Positions 1 to 5,116 are shown, counted from the first letter of the stretch. The stretch is 5,116 bases of DNA from Betaproteobacteria bacterium (GCA_947456915.1 CANGUQ010000312.1:1-5116); one strand, 5' to 3'. The notes: generated from the letters alone by a model not told the origin. Numbers and translations: made by a program.

Positions 1-16
1 CCGGGACGCACGCCGT

Positions 17-88
17 GCCGGGGACGCAACGACCAGCTCCCGGCACGTCCACCGCGCCGGAGGCGCAACGATCGGCGCCCGGTGTGTC
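17..88 (+). repeat. Two-copy imperfect direct repeat, 39-bp period, Ala/Pro-rich
   Basis: Positions 17-49 and 56-88 are two copies of a 33-bp unit matching at 25 of 33 positions, offset by 39 bp (13 codons). Both share the core CGCAACGA. In the frame of the downstream oxidoreductase they read roughly TQRPAPGTSTAP and AQRSAPGVSASA, so the repeat would give a degenerate 13-residue Ala/Pro/Ser repeat. The frame has no stop from base 3 through the gene. This could be an interdomain linker, a disordered N-terminal extension, or non-coding sequence whose GC bias keeps the frame open. The first copy also contains an inverted repeat (15-22 with 39-46, 8 bp, 16-nt loop). Confidence 0.5.
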
Positions 89-110
89 GGCCAGCGCCTG
101 CGCTCCGACG

Positions 111-1136
111 ATGCGTGCGCTGGTCTGCCATGCATTCGGCCCGTGGGAGTCGCTGCGGCTCGAGCAGCGTCCGGCGCCTGCGTTGCGCGAAGACGCAGTG
201 CGCATTGCCGTGGCCTACTCCAGCGTGAGCTTCGCCGCCGGACTGCTGGTGGCCGGCCGCTATCAGCGCAAGCCGCCGTTTCCGTTCATTCCCGGCACCG
301 AATGCGTGGGCACGGTGATCGAGGTCGGGTCGCGGGTGGAGCGCATCCGCCCCGGCATGCGCGTGGCAGCCACGCTCGACTGGGGCGGTTACGCCGAGCA
401 GGTGGTGGTCGGCGAGCACACGGTCTATCCGCTGCCCGACGCGCTGGAGTTGCGCTCGGCGATGCACCTGCCGCTGTCCTACGGCACCGCCTATGGCGCG
501 CTCGTCTGGCGCGCGCAGCTGCAGCCGGGCGAGACGCTGCTGGTGACCGGAGCAGCCGGCGGCGTCGGCAGTGCGGCGGTGCAGATCGGGCGTGCGCTGG
601 GCGCGCGGGTGATCGCCGCGGCGTCGAGCGAAGACAAGCGCGCGTTCGCCCGTGCGCAGGGCGCGCACGAGGTGATCGACACCGCCGGGCTGCGCGACGA
701 GGTCAGGCGGCTCACCCACGGGCGTGGTGCCGAGGTGATCTTCGATCCGGTCGGCGGTCCGGTGTTCGACGAGTGCCTGCGTGCCTGTGCGCAGCACGGA
801 CGGCTCGTGGTGATCGGCTTCGCCCAGGGTCAGGTGCAGCAGATCCCGGCCAACCTGCTGCTGGTGAAGAACATCGCGCTGCACGGCTTCAGCTTCGGCG
901 CGCACATCGGCTGGGGCATCGCCGACGAGCGCGCCGAGCGCGCGCCCAGGGTACAGACGATGATGCAGACGCTGTTCGACTGGACGTGCGCCGGTCGCCT
1001 GCAGCCGCACGTCTCGCACTGCTTCCCGCTCGAGCGCTACGTCGAGGCGATGGCGGCCGTGCAGTCGCGAGCGAGCCGCGGCAAGGTCGTGCTGCAGGTG
1101 GGCGCTACTCCGGCTTCGCTCCCGATGCCTGGATGA
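111..1136 (+). CDS. Zinc-independent NAD(P)H:quinone oxidoreductase-like MDR protein
   Basis: From the ATG at 111 this encodes 341 residues, the usual length for quinone oxidoreductases of the medium-chain dehydrogenase/reductase superfamily. The N-terminal GroES-like domain carries the GTECVGTVIEVG stretch and the PGMRVAA turn. It is followed by PLSYGTAYGAL and the Rossmann nucleotide-binding loop GAAGGVGSAAVQ (about residues 147-158). FDPVGGPVFDECLRA, GRLVVIGFA and a C-terminal GKVVLQVG strand complete the fold. I see no structural-zinc cysteine cluster, which fits the zinc-free quinone reductase/enoyl reductase branch. The expected reaction is cytosolic NAD(P)H-dependent reduction of a quinone or activated alkene; the substrate cannot be told. 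I chose ATG 111 because family similarity begins at MRALVCHAFG. A GTG at 15 is in frame, the frame is open to the left edge, and no convincing ribosome binding site precedes 111, so a longer protein is possible. The 3' end overlaps the convergent Bug gene by 32 bp. Confidence 0.88.
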   Translation: MRALVCHAFGPWESLRLEQRPAPALREDAVRIAVAYSSVSFAAGLLVAGRYQRKPPFPFIPGTECVGTVIEVGSRVERIRPGMRVAATLDWGGYAEQVVVGEHTVYPLPDALELRSAMHLPLSYGTAYGALVWRAQLQPGETLLVTGAAGGVGSAAVQIGRALGARVIAAASSEDKRAFARAQGAHEVIDTAGLRDEVRRLTHGRGAEVIFDPVGGPVFDECLRACAQHGRLVVIGFAQGQVQQIPANLLLVKNIALHGFSFGAHIGWGIADERAERAPRVQTMMQTLFDWTCAGRLQPHVSHCFPLERYVEAMAAVQSRASRGKVVLQVGATPASLPMPG

Positions 1137-2091
1137 TCTTGCGCATGCGCTCGGTCTCGCTGCGCATGAACCTGGTGAACTCCTCGGGTGTGCCGCCGAC
1201 CGGGTCGAGCCCGGCTTCGGTGAGCTTCGCGCGCAGCGCCGGCACCTGCAACGCCTTGTTGATCTCCTTGTTCAGCCGGGCGACGATCTCGCGCGAGACC
1301 TTCGCCGGCGCGTGCGCGCCATACCAGGTGTCGAACTGGTAGCCCGGAACGCCGGCCTCGGACAGCGTCGGCAGGTCGGGAAGCTGCGCCCAGCGCTTCA
1401 CGCCCGTGGTGGCGAGCGGGATCAGACGACCGCCCTTGATGAAACCGAGCGTGCCCGGTGCAGCGGCGATCATGAACTGCGTCGATCCGCTGACCAGATC
1501 GGTGAGCGCAGGACCGGTGCCCTTGTACGGGATGTGCACCATCTGCGTCTTCGTGAGCTGCTCGAAGTACTCGGTGGCCAGATGCGAGGTACCGCCGGCG
1601 CCGGTGCTCGCGTAGTTGTAGCCGCCCGGCTTCGCGCGCAGCAGCGCGAGCAGTTCCTTCACGCTCTTCACGCCGGTCGAAGGATGCACGACCAGCACGT
1701 TCGTGGTCTCGGCGATCAGCGCGATCTGGGCGAAGTCACGCGTGGCCACGTAGGGCAGCTTGTCGTAGAGCGTCGCGTTGATTGCCATCGCATTGTGCGA
1801 CACGAGGATCGTGTAGCCGTCGGGATTGGCCTGCGCGGCGATCGCCGTGCCCAGCGTGCTGCCGGCGCCCGGCCGGTTGTCCACCACCCCTGCCTGACCG
1901 AAGGACTCGTTGAACATCTGGGCGACGAAGCGCGCGGCGATGTCGTTGCCGCCGCCGGGGGCGAACGGCACGATGATGCGGATCGGCCGCGTCGGATACT
2001 GTGCTGCGGCAGGCGCAGGCAGCAGCGCGGGCAGCGTGAGCAGTGCTGCCAGCGCAGCGCGGGCGCACGGGCGGAAGAGGGTGCTCGGCAT
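1105..2091 (-). CDS. Bug/TctC-family periplasmic solute-binding protein
   Basis: The product is 328 residues, close to the family norm. Residues 1-30 form a Sec-type signal peptide: arginines near the N-terminus, a Leu/Ala-rich core, then APAAA with likely cleavage before QYPTRP. The mature protein begins with the family start YPTRPIRIIVPFAPGGGNDIAAR (positions 32-54). VVDNRPGAGSTLGTAIAA, ASTGAGGTSHLATEYF, HIPYKGTGPALTDLVSG and TLSEAGVPGYQFDTWYG follow, all typical of Bug proteins. Members bind carboxylates, amino acids or related small molecules in the periplasm, and some serve a tripartite tricarboxylate transporter. No TctA/TctB membrane gene is visible here, so this looks like an orphan receptor and its ligand cannot be assigned. 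The ATG at 2091 is preferred over a further upstream in-frame start because a GGAGA site lies 7 nt before it and the signal peptide starts there. Confidence 0.93.
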   Translation of the reverse strand: MPSTLFRPCARAALAALLTLPALLPAPAAAQYPTRPIRIIVPFAPGGGNDIAARFVAQMFNESFGQAGVVDNRPGAGSTLGTAIAAQANPDGYTILVSHNAMAINATLYDKLPYVATRDFAQIALIAETTNVLVVHPSTGVKSVKELLALLRAKPGGYNYASTGAGGTSHLATEYFEQLTKTQMVHIPYKGTGPALTDLVSGSTQFMIAAAPGTLGFIKGGRLIPLATTGVKRWAQLPDLPTLSEAGVPGYQFDTWYGAHAPAKVSREIVARLNKEINKALQVPALRAKLTEAGLDPVGGTPEEFTRFMRSETERMRKIIQASGAKPE

Positions 2092-2098
2092 GTCGGAT

Positions 2099-2103
2099 TC
2101 TCC
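2099..2103 (-). promoter_or_regulatory. Ribosome binding site that fixes the Bug gene start
   Basis: The minus strand reads GGAGA, 7 nt before the ATG at 2091. It supports that start over the upstream in-frame one, which would place extra charged residues before the signal peptide. Confidence 0.75.
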
Positions 2104-2149
2104 AGATGCACGGGCCGGCGCAGCGCGCGGGCCGACTCGGCGGGGCCGA

Positions 2150-2178
2150 AGAATACCGCGCCGAGCGCCAGAGCGGAA
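2150..2178 (-). promoter_or_regulatory. Candidate promoter of the Bug gene
   Basis: On the minus strand a TATTCT hexamer (2155-2150, 4 of 6 to the sigma-70 -10 consensus) lies 17 nt downstream of TTCCGC (2178-2173, a poor -35). Transcription would start near 2143, giving a leader of about 50 nt. The spacing is right and this is one of few AT-containing spots in the gap, but the -35 match is weak. Confidence 0.3.
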
Positions 2179-2317
2179 CGACGATATCACCTGCCGCGGC
2201 GCGCCACGGAACCGGCCCCCGCGGCGCTGGAGCCCGGCGGCGCCCTGCGCCTGGGCACGGTGAAGCTGCGGGCGTCGCCAGCGCTGCAGGACGCGGGCGT
2301 CTGCAAGCTCGACGTGC

Positions 2318-2923
2318 TCAGGCGCATCGCAGCGGGCCGTCCTCGGTGACGAGCAGCGTCACTCGCCGGTCGTGCGGCTCCATCGGCACCTGCTCGATAC
2401 ACTGCAGCGAGAACGCGGCCGCGACCCGCACGCAGTCGGGGCGCACGCCGGCGAGCAGGCGGTCGTAGTAGCCCGCGCCGTGGCCCAGACGCGCACCGGT
2501 CGCATCGAAGGCCACGCCCGGCACCAGCACCGCATCGAGCTGGTCGACGCGCACCGGCGCGCAGCGCTGCGGATCGGGCTCGCGGATGCCCCAGCGGCCC
2601 GCCACCGTGTCGCGTGCGATGTCGATGACGGTGTGCAGCGCGAGATGCCGCGACGCGGGCAGGTGGTGATCGACCATCCGCGGCAGGGCGATGCGCTGCC
2701 CCTGCACGAGCCAGTGCGCGATCGGCAGCGTGCTGTCGAACTCGTCGCCAAAGGCCAGATACGCGGCGATCAGTCGCGCCTCGCCGAGCTCCGGCAGCGC
2801 GATCAGGTGCGCGCTGATCGACGCCGAGCGGCGGGCGCGTTCAGCCGGCCCGAGCGCTGCACGCGCGGCGAGGATCCGCGTGCGCAGCGTCCGCTTGGAC
2901 TCGCCGGTGCCCGGGACCGGCAC
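2318..2923 (-). CDS. fau: 5-formyltetrahydrofolate cyclo-ligase (5,10-methenyl-THF synthetase)
   Basis: The 201-residue product matches the 5-FTHF cyclo-ligase family in length and motif order. Visible are the basic N-terminal helix with K10 and R14 (nucleotide contacts in the family), GDEFD (59-63), WGIREP (111-116), VPGVAFD (134-140), the glycine-rich LGHGAGYYDR loop (146-155), and the C-terminal PMEPHDRRVT...VTEDG. The enzyme uses ATP to convert 5-formyl-THF to 5,10-methenyl-THF in the cytosol, returning the inhibitory storage folate to the one-carbon pool. The start is the GTG at 2923, since an in-frame stop lies at 2941-2939 and the family N-terminus begins shortly after 2923. A weak GGGG site precedes it by 5 nt. 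The gene starts 15 nt after the rhodanese stop, so co-transcription is likely. In many proteobacteria this gene follows 6S RNA; that is not the case here. Confidence 0.93.
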   Translation of the reverse strand: MPVPGTGESKRTLRTRILAARAALGPAERARRSASISAHLIALPELGEARLIAAYLAFGDEFDSTLPIAHWLVQGQRIALPRMVDHHLPASRHLALHTVIDIARDTVAGRWGIREPDPQRCAPVRVDQLDAVLVPGVAFDATGARLGHGAGYYDRLLAGVRPDCVRVAAAFSLQCIEQVPMEPHDRRVTLLVTEDGPLRCA

Positions 2924-2938
2924 GCTCGCCCCGGCCGC

Positions 2939-3265
2939 TCAGTAGCGCTTCATTCCGGGCTCTACCTCCTCCGCCCAGGCGTCGATGCCGCCGGTGAGGT
3001 TGTACAGCCGGTCGAAACCCCGCTGTTCCAGAAACTCGGCGACCCGGTAGCTGCGCATGCCGTGATGACACATCAGCACGTGCGGCCGCTGCGGATCGAG
3101 TTCGCCCAGCCGTGCGGGGACCATCTGCATCGGCATGTGCAGCGCCTGCTCGACGTTCACGTGCGCGTGCTCCCACGCTTCGCGCACGTCGATGAACACC
3201 GGCGACTCGCGGCCGGCATCGTCCAGCCACGCCTTGAGCTCGGCGGGAGAGATCGGCTCGATCAA
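2939..3265 (-). CDS. Single-domain rhodanese-like sulfurtransferase
   Basis: The product is 108 residues, one rhodanese domain. It shows the early family motif VFIDVREAWEHA (23-34), the conserved HMPMQ turn, the active-site loop with Cys66 in CHHGMR (66-71; C-X4-R around the persulfide site), and the C-terminal YNLTGGIDAW (88-97). Such proteins pass a sulfane sulfur through a cysteine persulfide; donor and acceptor cannot be inferred. The six-residue active loop fits the sulfur-transferring class rather than the phosphatase-like class with a longer loop. The predicted start is TTG at 3265, which overlaps the stop of the Pcm-like gene as TTGA. A GAGG site lies 8 nt upstream inside that gene, and no ATG or GTG in frame gives an equally complete domain. 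Translational coupling is likely. There is no signal peptide. Confidence 0.92.
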   Translation of the reverse strand: MIEPISPAELKAWLDDAGRESPVFIDVREAWEHAHVNVEQALHMPMQMVPARLGELDPQRPHVLMCHHGMRSYRVAEFLEQRGFDRLYNLTGGIDAWAEEVEPGMKRY

Positions 3266-3915
3266 AACACGAACCTCGACGGTTGAGCGGCATTGTGCAG
3301 CGGCGCGACGACGGTCTCGAACAGCGTCACGGCCGCGAACGCGGTGTCCGATTCACGCGTGAGCAGTCGGGCGCTCATCACCGGGCGCTCGCCGACGATC
3401 GCGAACAGCCGGCCGCCCGGTGCGAGCGCCTTCTGGAATGCATCGGGCAGCACCGGCAGCGAGCCGGTGATCACGATCGCGTCGAACGGTGCTCCGGCGC
3501 TCCAGCCGCGCGCGCCGTCTCCGGTCTCGACCGTGACGTTGTTCAGCCCGAGCGCGGCGATCGTGCTGCGCGCCTGCTGCGCGAGGTCGGCGTGGATCTC
3601 CACGCTCAGCACCGAGGCCGACAGGCGCGCGAGCAGCGCGGTCAGATAGCCGGTACCGGTGCCGATCTCGAGTACCCGGTCGGTCGGCCCGAGGGTCATC
3701 TCCTGCGCGATGCGCGCCTGCATCTTCGGCGCCAGCATCACCTCGCCGTGGCCGATCGGCAGCTCCAGGTCGGCGAAGGCGAGCGCCTGGTGCTGCGGCG
3801 GCACGAAGCGCTCGCGCGGCAGTTCCGCAAGCAGCGCGAGCACGGTCGGATCGAGCACATCCCAGGTACGGATCTGCTGCTCGACCATGTTGAAGCGGGC
3901 GCGCTCGATGTCCAT
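3262..3915 (-). CDS. pcm: Protein-L-isoaspartate O-methyltransferase-like protein (Pcm family)
   Basis: The 217-residue product is a class I SAM-dependent methyltransferase of the Pcm family. It begins MDIERARFNMVEQQIRTWDV and has the REREFVP-like RERFVP (34-39), LPIGHGEVMLAP (52-63), SAM motif I VLEIGTGTGYLTA (81-93), SVEIHADLA, GDGARGW (132-138), FDAIVITGSLPVLP (144-157) and GGRLFAIVGE (167-176). Canonical Pcm methylates isoaspartyl residues in damaged proteins using SAM in the cytosol. Here the loop that reads GQTISQP in E. coli Pcm reads GEVMLAP, so the Thr and Ser tied to substrate recognition are absent; the true substrate may differ. I recall the same variant in other betaproteobacterial copies beside rhodanese genes. 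ATG 3915 matches the family N-terminus; a longer open frame upstream runs into the control region and has no family features. No clear ribosome binding site precedes the ATG. Confidence 0.88.
   Translation of the reverse strand: MDIERARFNMVEQQIRTWDVLDPTVLALLAELPRERFVPPQHQALAFADLELPIGHGEVMLAPKMQARIAQEMTLGPTDRVLEIGTGTGYLTALLARLSASVLSVEIHADLAQQARSTIAALGLNNVTVETGDGARGWSAGAPFDAIVITGSLPVLPDAFQKALAPGGRLFAIVGERPVMSARLLTRESDTAFAAVTLFETVVAPLHNAAQPSRFVF
3274..3277 (-). promoter_or_regulatory. Ribosome binding site supporting the TTG start of the rhodanese gene
   Basis: The minus strand reads GAGG inside the last codons of the Pcm-like gene, 8 nt before TTG at 3265. Together with the TTGA stop/start overlap it supports this unusual start codon and coupled translation. 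Confidence 0.6.
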
Positions 3916-4049
3916 TGCAGTGTGGGGGCGTTGGCGGAACACATCGTGCGGCCATGCGCCAGCGCACGGACGCACGGCGCTGCGGCCGGATCGAGGAAGC
4001 GTGACCGGGGGAAGGGGAGGCGGGTGCCAGAGCGGCCACCCGACCGAAG

Positions 4050-4066
4050 CCGTGATTTTATCACGG
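4050..4066. repeat. Perfect 17-bp inverted repeat with AT-rich centre
   Basis: CCGTGAT (4050-4056) and ATCACGG (4060-4066) are perfect 7-bp arms around TTT. It sits between the divergent pcm and thiC genes, 135 bp from the pcm start. No T-run follows on either side, so a terminator is unlikely; an operator or a symmetric -10 element are the better readings. Confidence 0.75.
4055..4063 (-). promoter_or_regulatory. Candidate extended -10 promoter of the pcm set
   Basis: The minus strand reads TGATAAAAT: TAAAAT (4060-4055) matches the -10 consensus at 5 of 6 and is preceded by TG one base away, the extended -10 form that can dispense with a good -35. No good -35 is seen at 16-18 nt. Transcription would start near 4048, giving a leader of about 130 nt. 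Because the site is palindromic, the plus strand also reads TGATTTTAT (4 of 6), so it could fire toward thiC as well. Confidence 0.4.
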
Positions 4067-4108
4067 AGGCCCGGGCAGGCTGCGCGGCCCGACGGCCGCG
4101 GACGGCTC

Positions 4109-4131
4109 TGCAGCCGTTTGCTTTTGCTGCA
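4109..4131. repeat. Inverted repeat TGCAGC-N11-GCTGCA
   Basis: Six-base perfect arms at 4109-4114 and 4126-4131 flank an 11-nt T-rich spacer. The element overlaps the candidate thiC -35 (4118-4123). It could be an operator, or an RNA hairpin if transcription starts upstream, or chance. Confidence 0.4.
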
Positions 4132-4146
4132 TCGTTCAAGTAGCGT
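4118..4146 (+). promoter_or_regulatory. Candidate thiC promoter
   Basis: TTGCTT (4118-4123) and TAGCGT (4141-4146) are separated by exactly 17 bp. Each matches its sigma-70 consensus at only 3 of 6, but the predicted start falls near 4152, right at the first base of riboswitch helix P1, which is a sensible start for a TPP leader. Confidence 0.35.
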
Positions 4147-4150
4147 TGCG

Positions 4151-4272
4151 CGCAACGTTGGGGGTCCGGCGCAGGTTGTCGTCGCGCGCAGTCGCGCCGC
4201 GGCGGCAGCGCGCCCGGTGAGAGATACCCTTCGAACCTGATGCGGGTCATGCCGCCGTAGGGAAGCGTTGCG
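4151..4272 (+). promoter_or_regulatory. TPP riboswitch (THI box) upstream of thiC
   Basis: All conserved parts of the TPP aptamer can be placed. P1 is CGCAACG (4151-4157) with CGTTGCG (4266-4272), 7 perfect pairs. P2 is GGGT (4162-4165) with ACCC (4226-4229). P3 is CCGGCGC (4166-4172) with GCGCC-C-GG (4210-4217), 7 pairs with one bulged C, capped by a GC-rich extension at 4173-4209. The conserved TGAGA (4218-4222) is the pyrimidine-binding junction. P4 is CCT (4236-4238) with AGG (4259-4261) and P5 is GCGG (4242-4245) with CCGC (4252-4255), around the GTCATG loop; ACCTGAT and CGTAGGGAA are the conserved flanks of the pyrophosphate-binding arm. By family knowledge TPP binding stabilises P1 and lowers thiC expression. 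The P1 end lies 91 nt before the thiC start, leaving room for an expression platform. Confidence 0.96.
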
Positions 4273-4284
4273 GGACAGGGTGCT

Positions 4285-4316
4285 GCGGGCGCGGCTCGGA
4301 CGCGCAGCCGGCCCGC
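4285..4316 (+). promoter_or_regulatory. GC-rich stem-loop in the thiC leader (possible expression platform)
   Basis: GCGGGC (4285-4290) pairs with GCCCGC (4311-4316), and GGCT (4293-4296) with AGCC (4306-4309), giving 10 pairs with a small internal loop and a 9-nt apical loop. No U-run follows, so it is not a normal intrinsic terminator. A competing 7-bp pairing, GCTGCGG (4282-4288) with CCGCAGC (4336-4342), excludes the outer helix, and CTCGGA (4295-4300) could pair with the ribosome binding region (4350-4357, two bases bulged). That pattern suits a translational switch, but it is read by eye only. Confidence 0.4.
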
Positions 4317-4352
4317 CGCGATGGCCCCCGACGCACCGCAGCCGTCCATTCC

Positions 4353-4357
4353 GGGAG
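4353..4357 (+). promoter_or_regulatory. thiC ribosome binding site
   Basis: GGGAG lies 6 nt before the ATG at 4364 and decides that start over the out-of-frame ATG at 4321, which has no such site. Confidence 0.8.
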
Positions 4358-4363
4358 TCATCG

Positions 4364-5116
<753 letters not shown>

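Larger units (their letters stand above)
2092..2317. other. Gap between cyclo-ligase and Bug genes
   Basis: This 226-bp gap separates two minus-strand genes. It contains the Bug ribosome binding site, a weak promoter candidate, and one stem-loop: GCCC (2232-2235) with GGGC (2253-2256) outside, and GGCGC (2239-2243) with GCGCC (2247-2251) around a CCT loop. In the minus sense the stem lies about 62-86 nt past the cyclo-ligase stop, but no T-run follows, so it is not a convincing intrinsic terminator. I see no gene in the gap; the open frames crossing it have no recognisable product. Confidence 0.5.
3916..4363. other. Divergent pcm/thiC control region
   Basis: These 448 bp hold no gene I can support. 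From left to right: a leader of about 135 nt for the minus-strand pcm set that is C-rich in the transcript (G-rich on the plus strand, 4007-4024), the inverted repeat 4050-4066, the inverted repeat 4109-4131, the palindrome 4144-4157, the TPP aptamer 4151-4272, a GC-rich stem-loop 4285-4316, and the thiC ribosome binding site. The short AT-rich spots at 4055-4061 and 4117-4125 stand out against the surrounding GC and are the natural promoter candidates. Confidence 0.7.

Noticed and set aside
15..46. Eight-bp inverted repeat at the left edge as a terminator
   Set aside because: The loop is 16 nt, there is no T-run, and it lies within the direct repeat.
143..1342. Long plus-strand open frame (399 codons) overlapping the MDR gene
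   Set aside because: It is an Arg/Ala-rich frame-shifted shadow of the MDR gene that runs on into the Bug gene antisense; no family motifs.
2232..2256. Stem-loop after the cyclo-ligase as an intrinsic terminator
   Set aside because: The stem is interrupted and no T-run follows in the minus sense; GC-rich DNA yields such stems by chance.
1312..2349. Plus-strand open frame antisense to the Bug gene (345 codons)
   Set aside because: Arg/His-rich antisense shadow with no recognisable domain, while the minus strand encodes a complete Bug protein.
2924..2938. 6S RNA gene next to the cyclo-ligase
   Set aside because: Only 15 nt separate the cyclo-ligase from the rhodanese gene, so there is no room for an RNA of about 180 nt.
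2372..3286. Plus-strand open frame antisense to the cyclo-ligase and rhodanese genes
   Set aside because: It spans two well-supported genes on the other strand and has shadow-type composition.
3283..4143. Plus-strand open frame antisense to pcm (286 codons)
   Set aside because: Antisense shadow; it also runs through the control region and lacks motifs.

Overview
This is a 5.1-kb, very GC-rich window with dense coding on both strands. It looks like a chromosomal segment of a betaproteobacterium, most likely of the order Burkholderiales. The grounds are the base composition, a periplasmic Bug/TctC-type solute-binding protein, a Pcm-like methyltransferase directly followed by a rhodanese gene, and the style of the thiC leader. 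The assignment rests on remembered family resemblance and was not tested by a search.

Layout, left to right. (1) Positions 1-1136, plus strand: a zinc-independent NAD(P)H:quinone oxidoreductase-like MDR protein. Its frame is open to the left edge through an Ala/Pro-rich stretch built on an imperfect 39-bp repeat. (2) 1105-2091, minus: a Bug-family binding protein with a signal peptide. Its 3' end overlaps the MDR gene tail-to-tail by 32 bp. (3) 2092-2317: a 226-bp gap with a good ribosome binding site and a weak candidate promoter for the Bug gene. (4) 3915 down to 2318, minus: a compact set in the order Pcm-like methyltransferase, rhodanese-like sulfurtransferase, 5-formyltetrahydrofolate cyclo-ligase. 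The first two overlap by 4 bases and the last two are 15 bases apart, so they probably form one transcription unit. (5) 3916-4363: a 448-bp divergent control region with several inverted repeats, candidate promoters and a complete TPP riboswitch. (6) 4364 to the right edge, plus: the first 251 codons of thiC, truncated by the window.

How the parts work together. The clearest regulatory unit is the TPP aptamer (about 4151-4272) in front of thiC, which should lower synthesis of the thiamin pyrimidine precursor when TPP is plentiful. The minus-strand set looks like housekeeping repair and one-carbon functions. The MDR and Bug genes at the left look like accessory metabolic genes with no partners visible here.

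I see no clearly new system, mobile element, CRISPR array, tRNA or rRNA. The best second looks are in the pcm/thiC divergent region: a palindromic extended -10 element facing both ways, and a 7-nt sequence just before the riboswitch that duplicates the 3' strand of P1. The third is the Pcm-like protein, which lacks the Thr/Ser of the canonical isoaspartyl-recognition loop.
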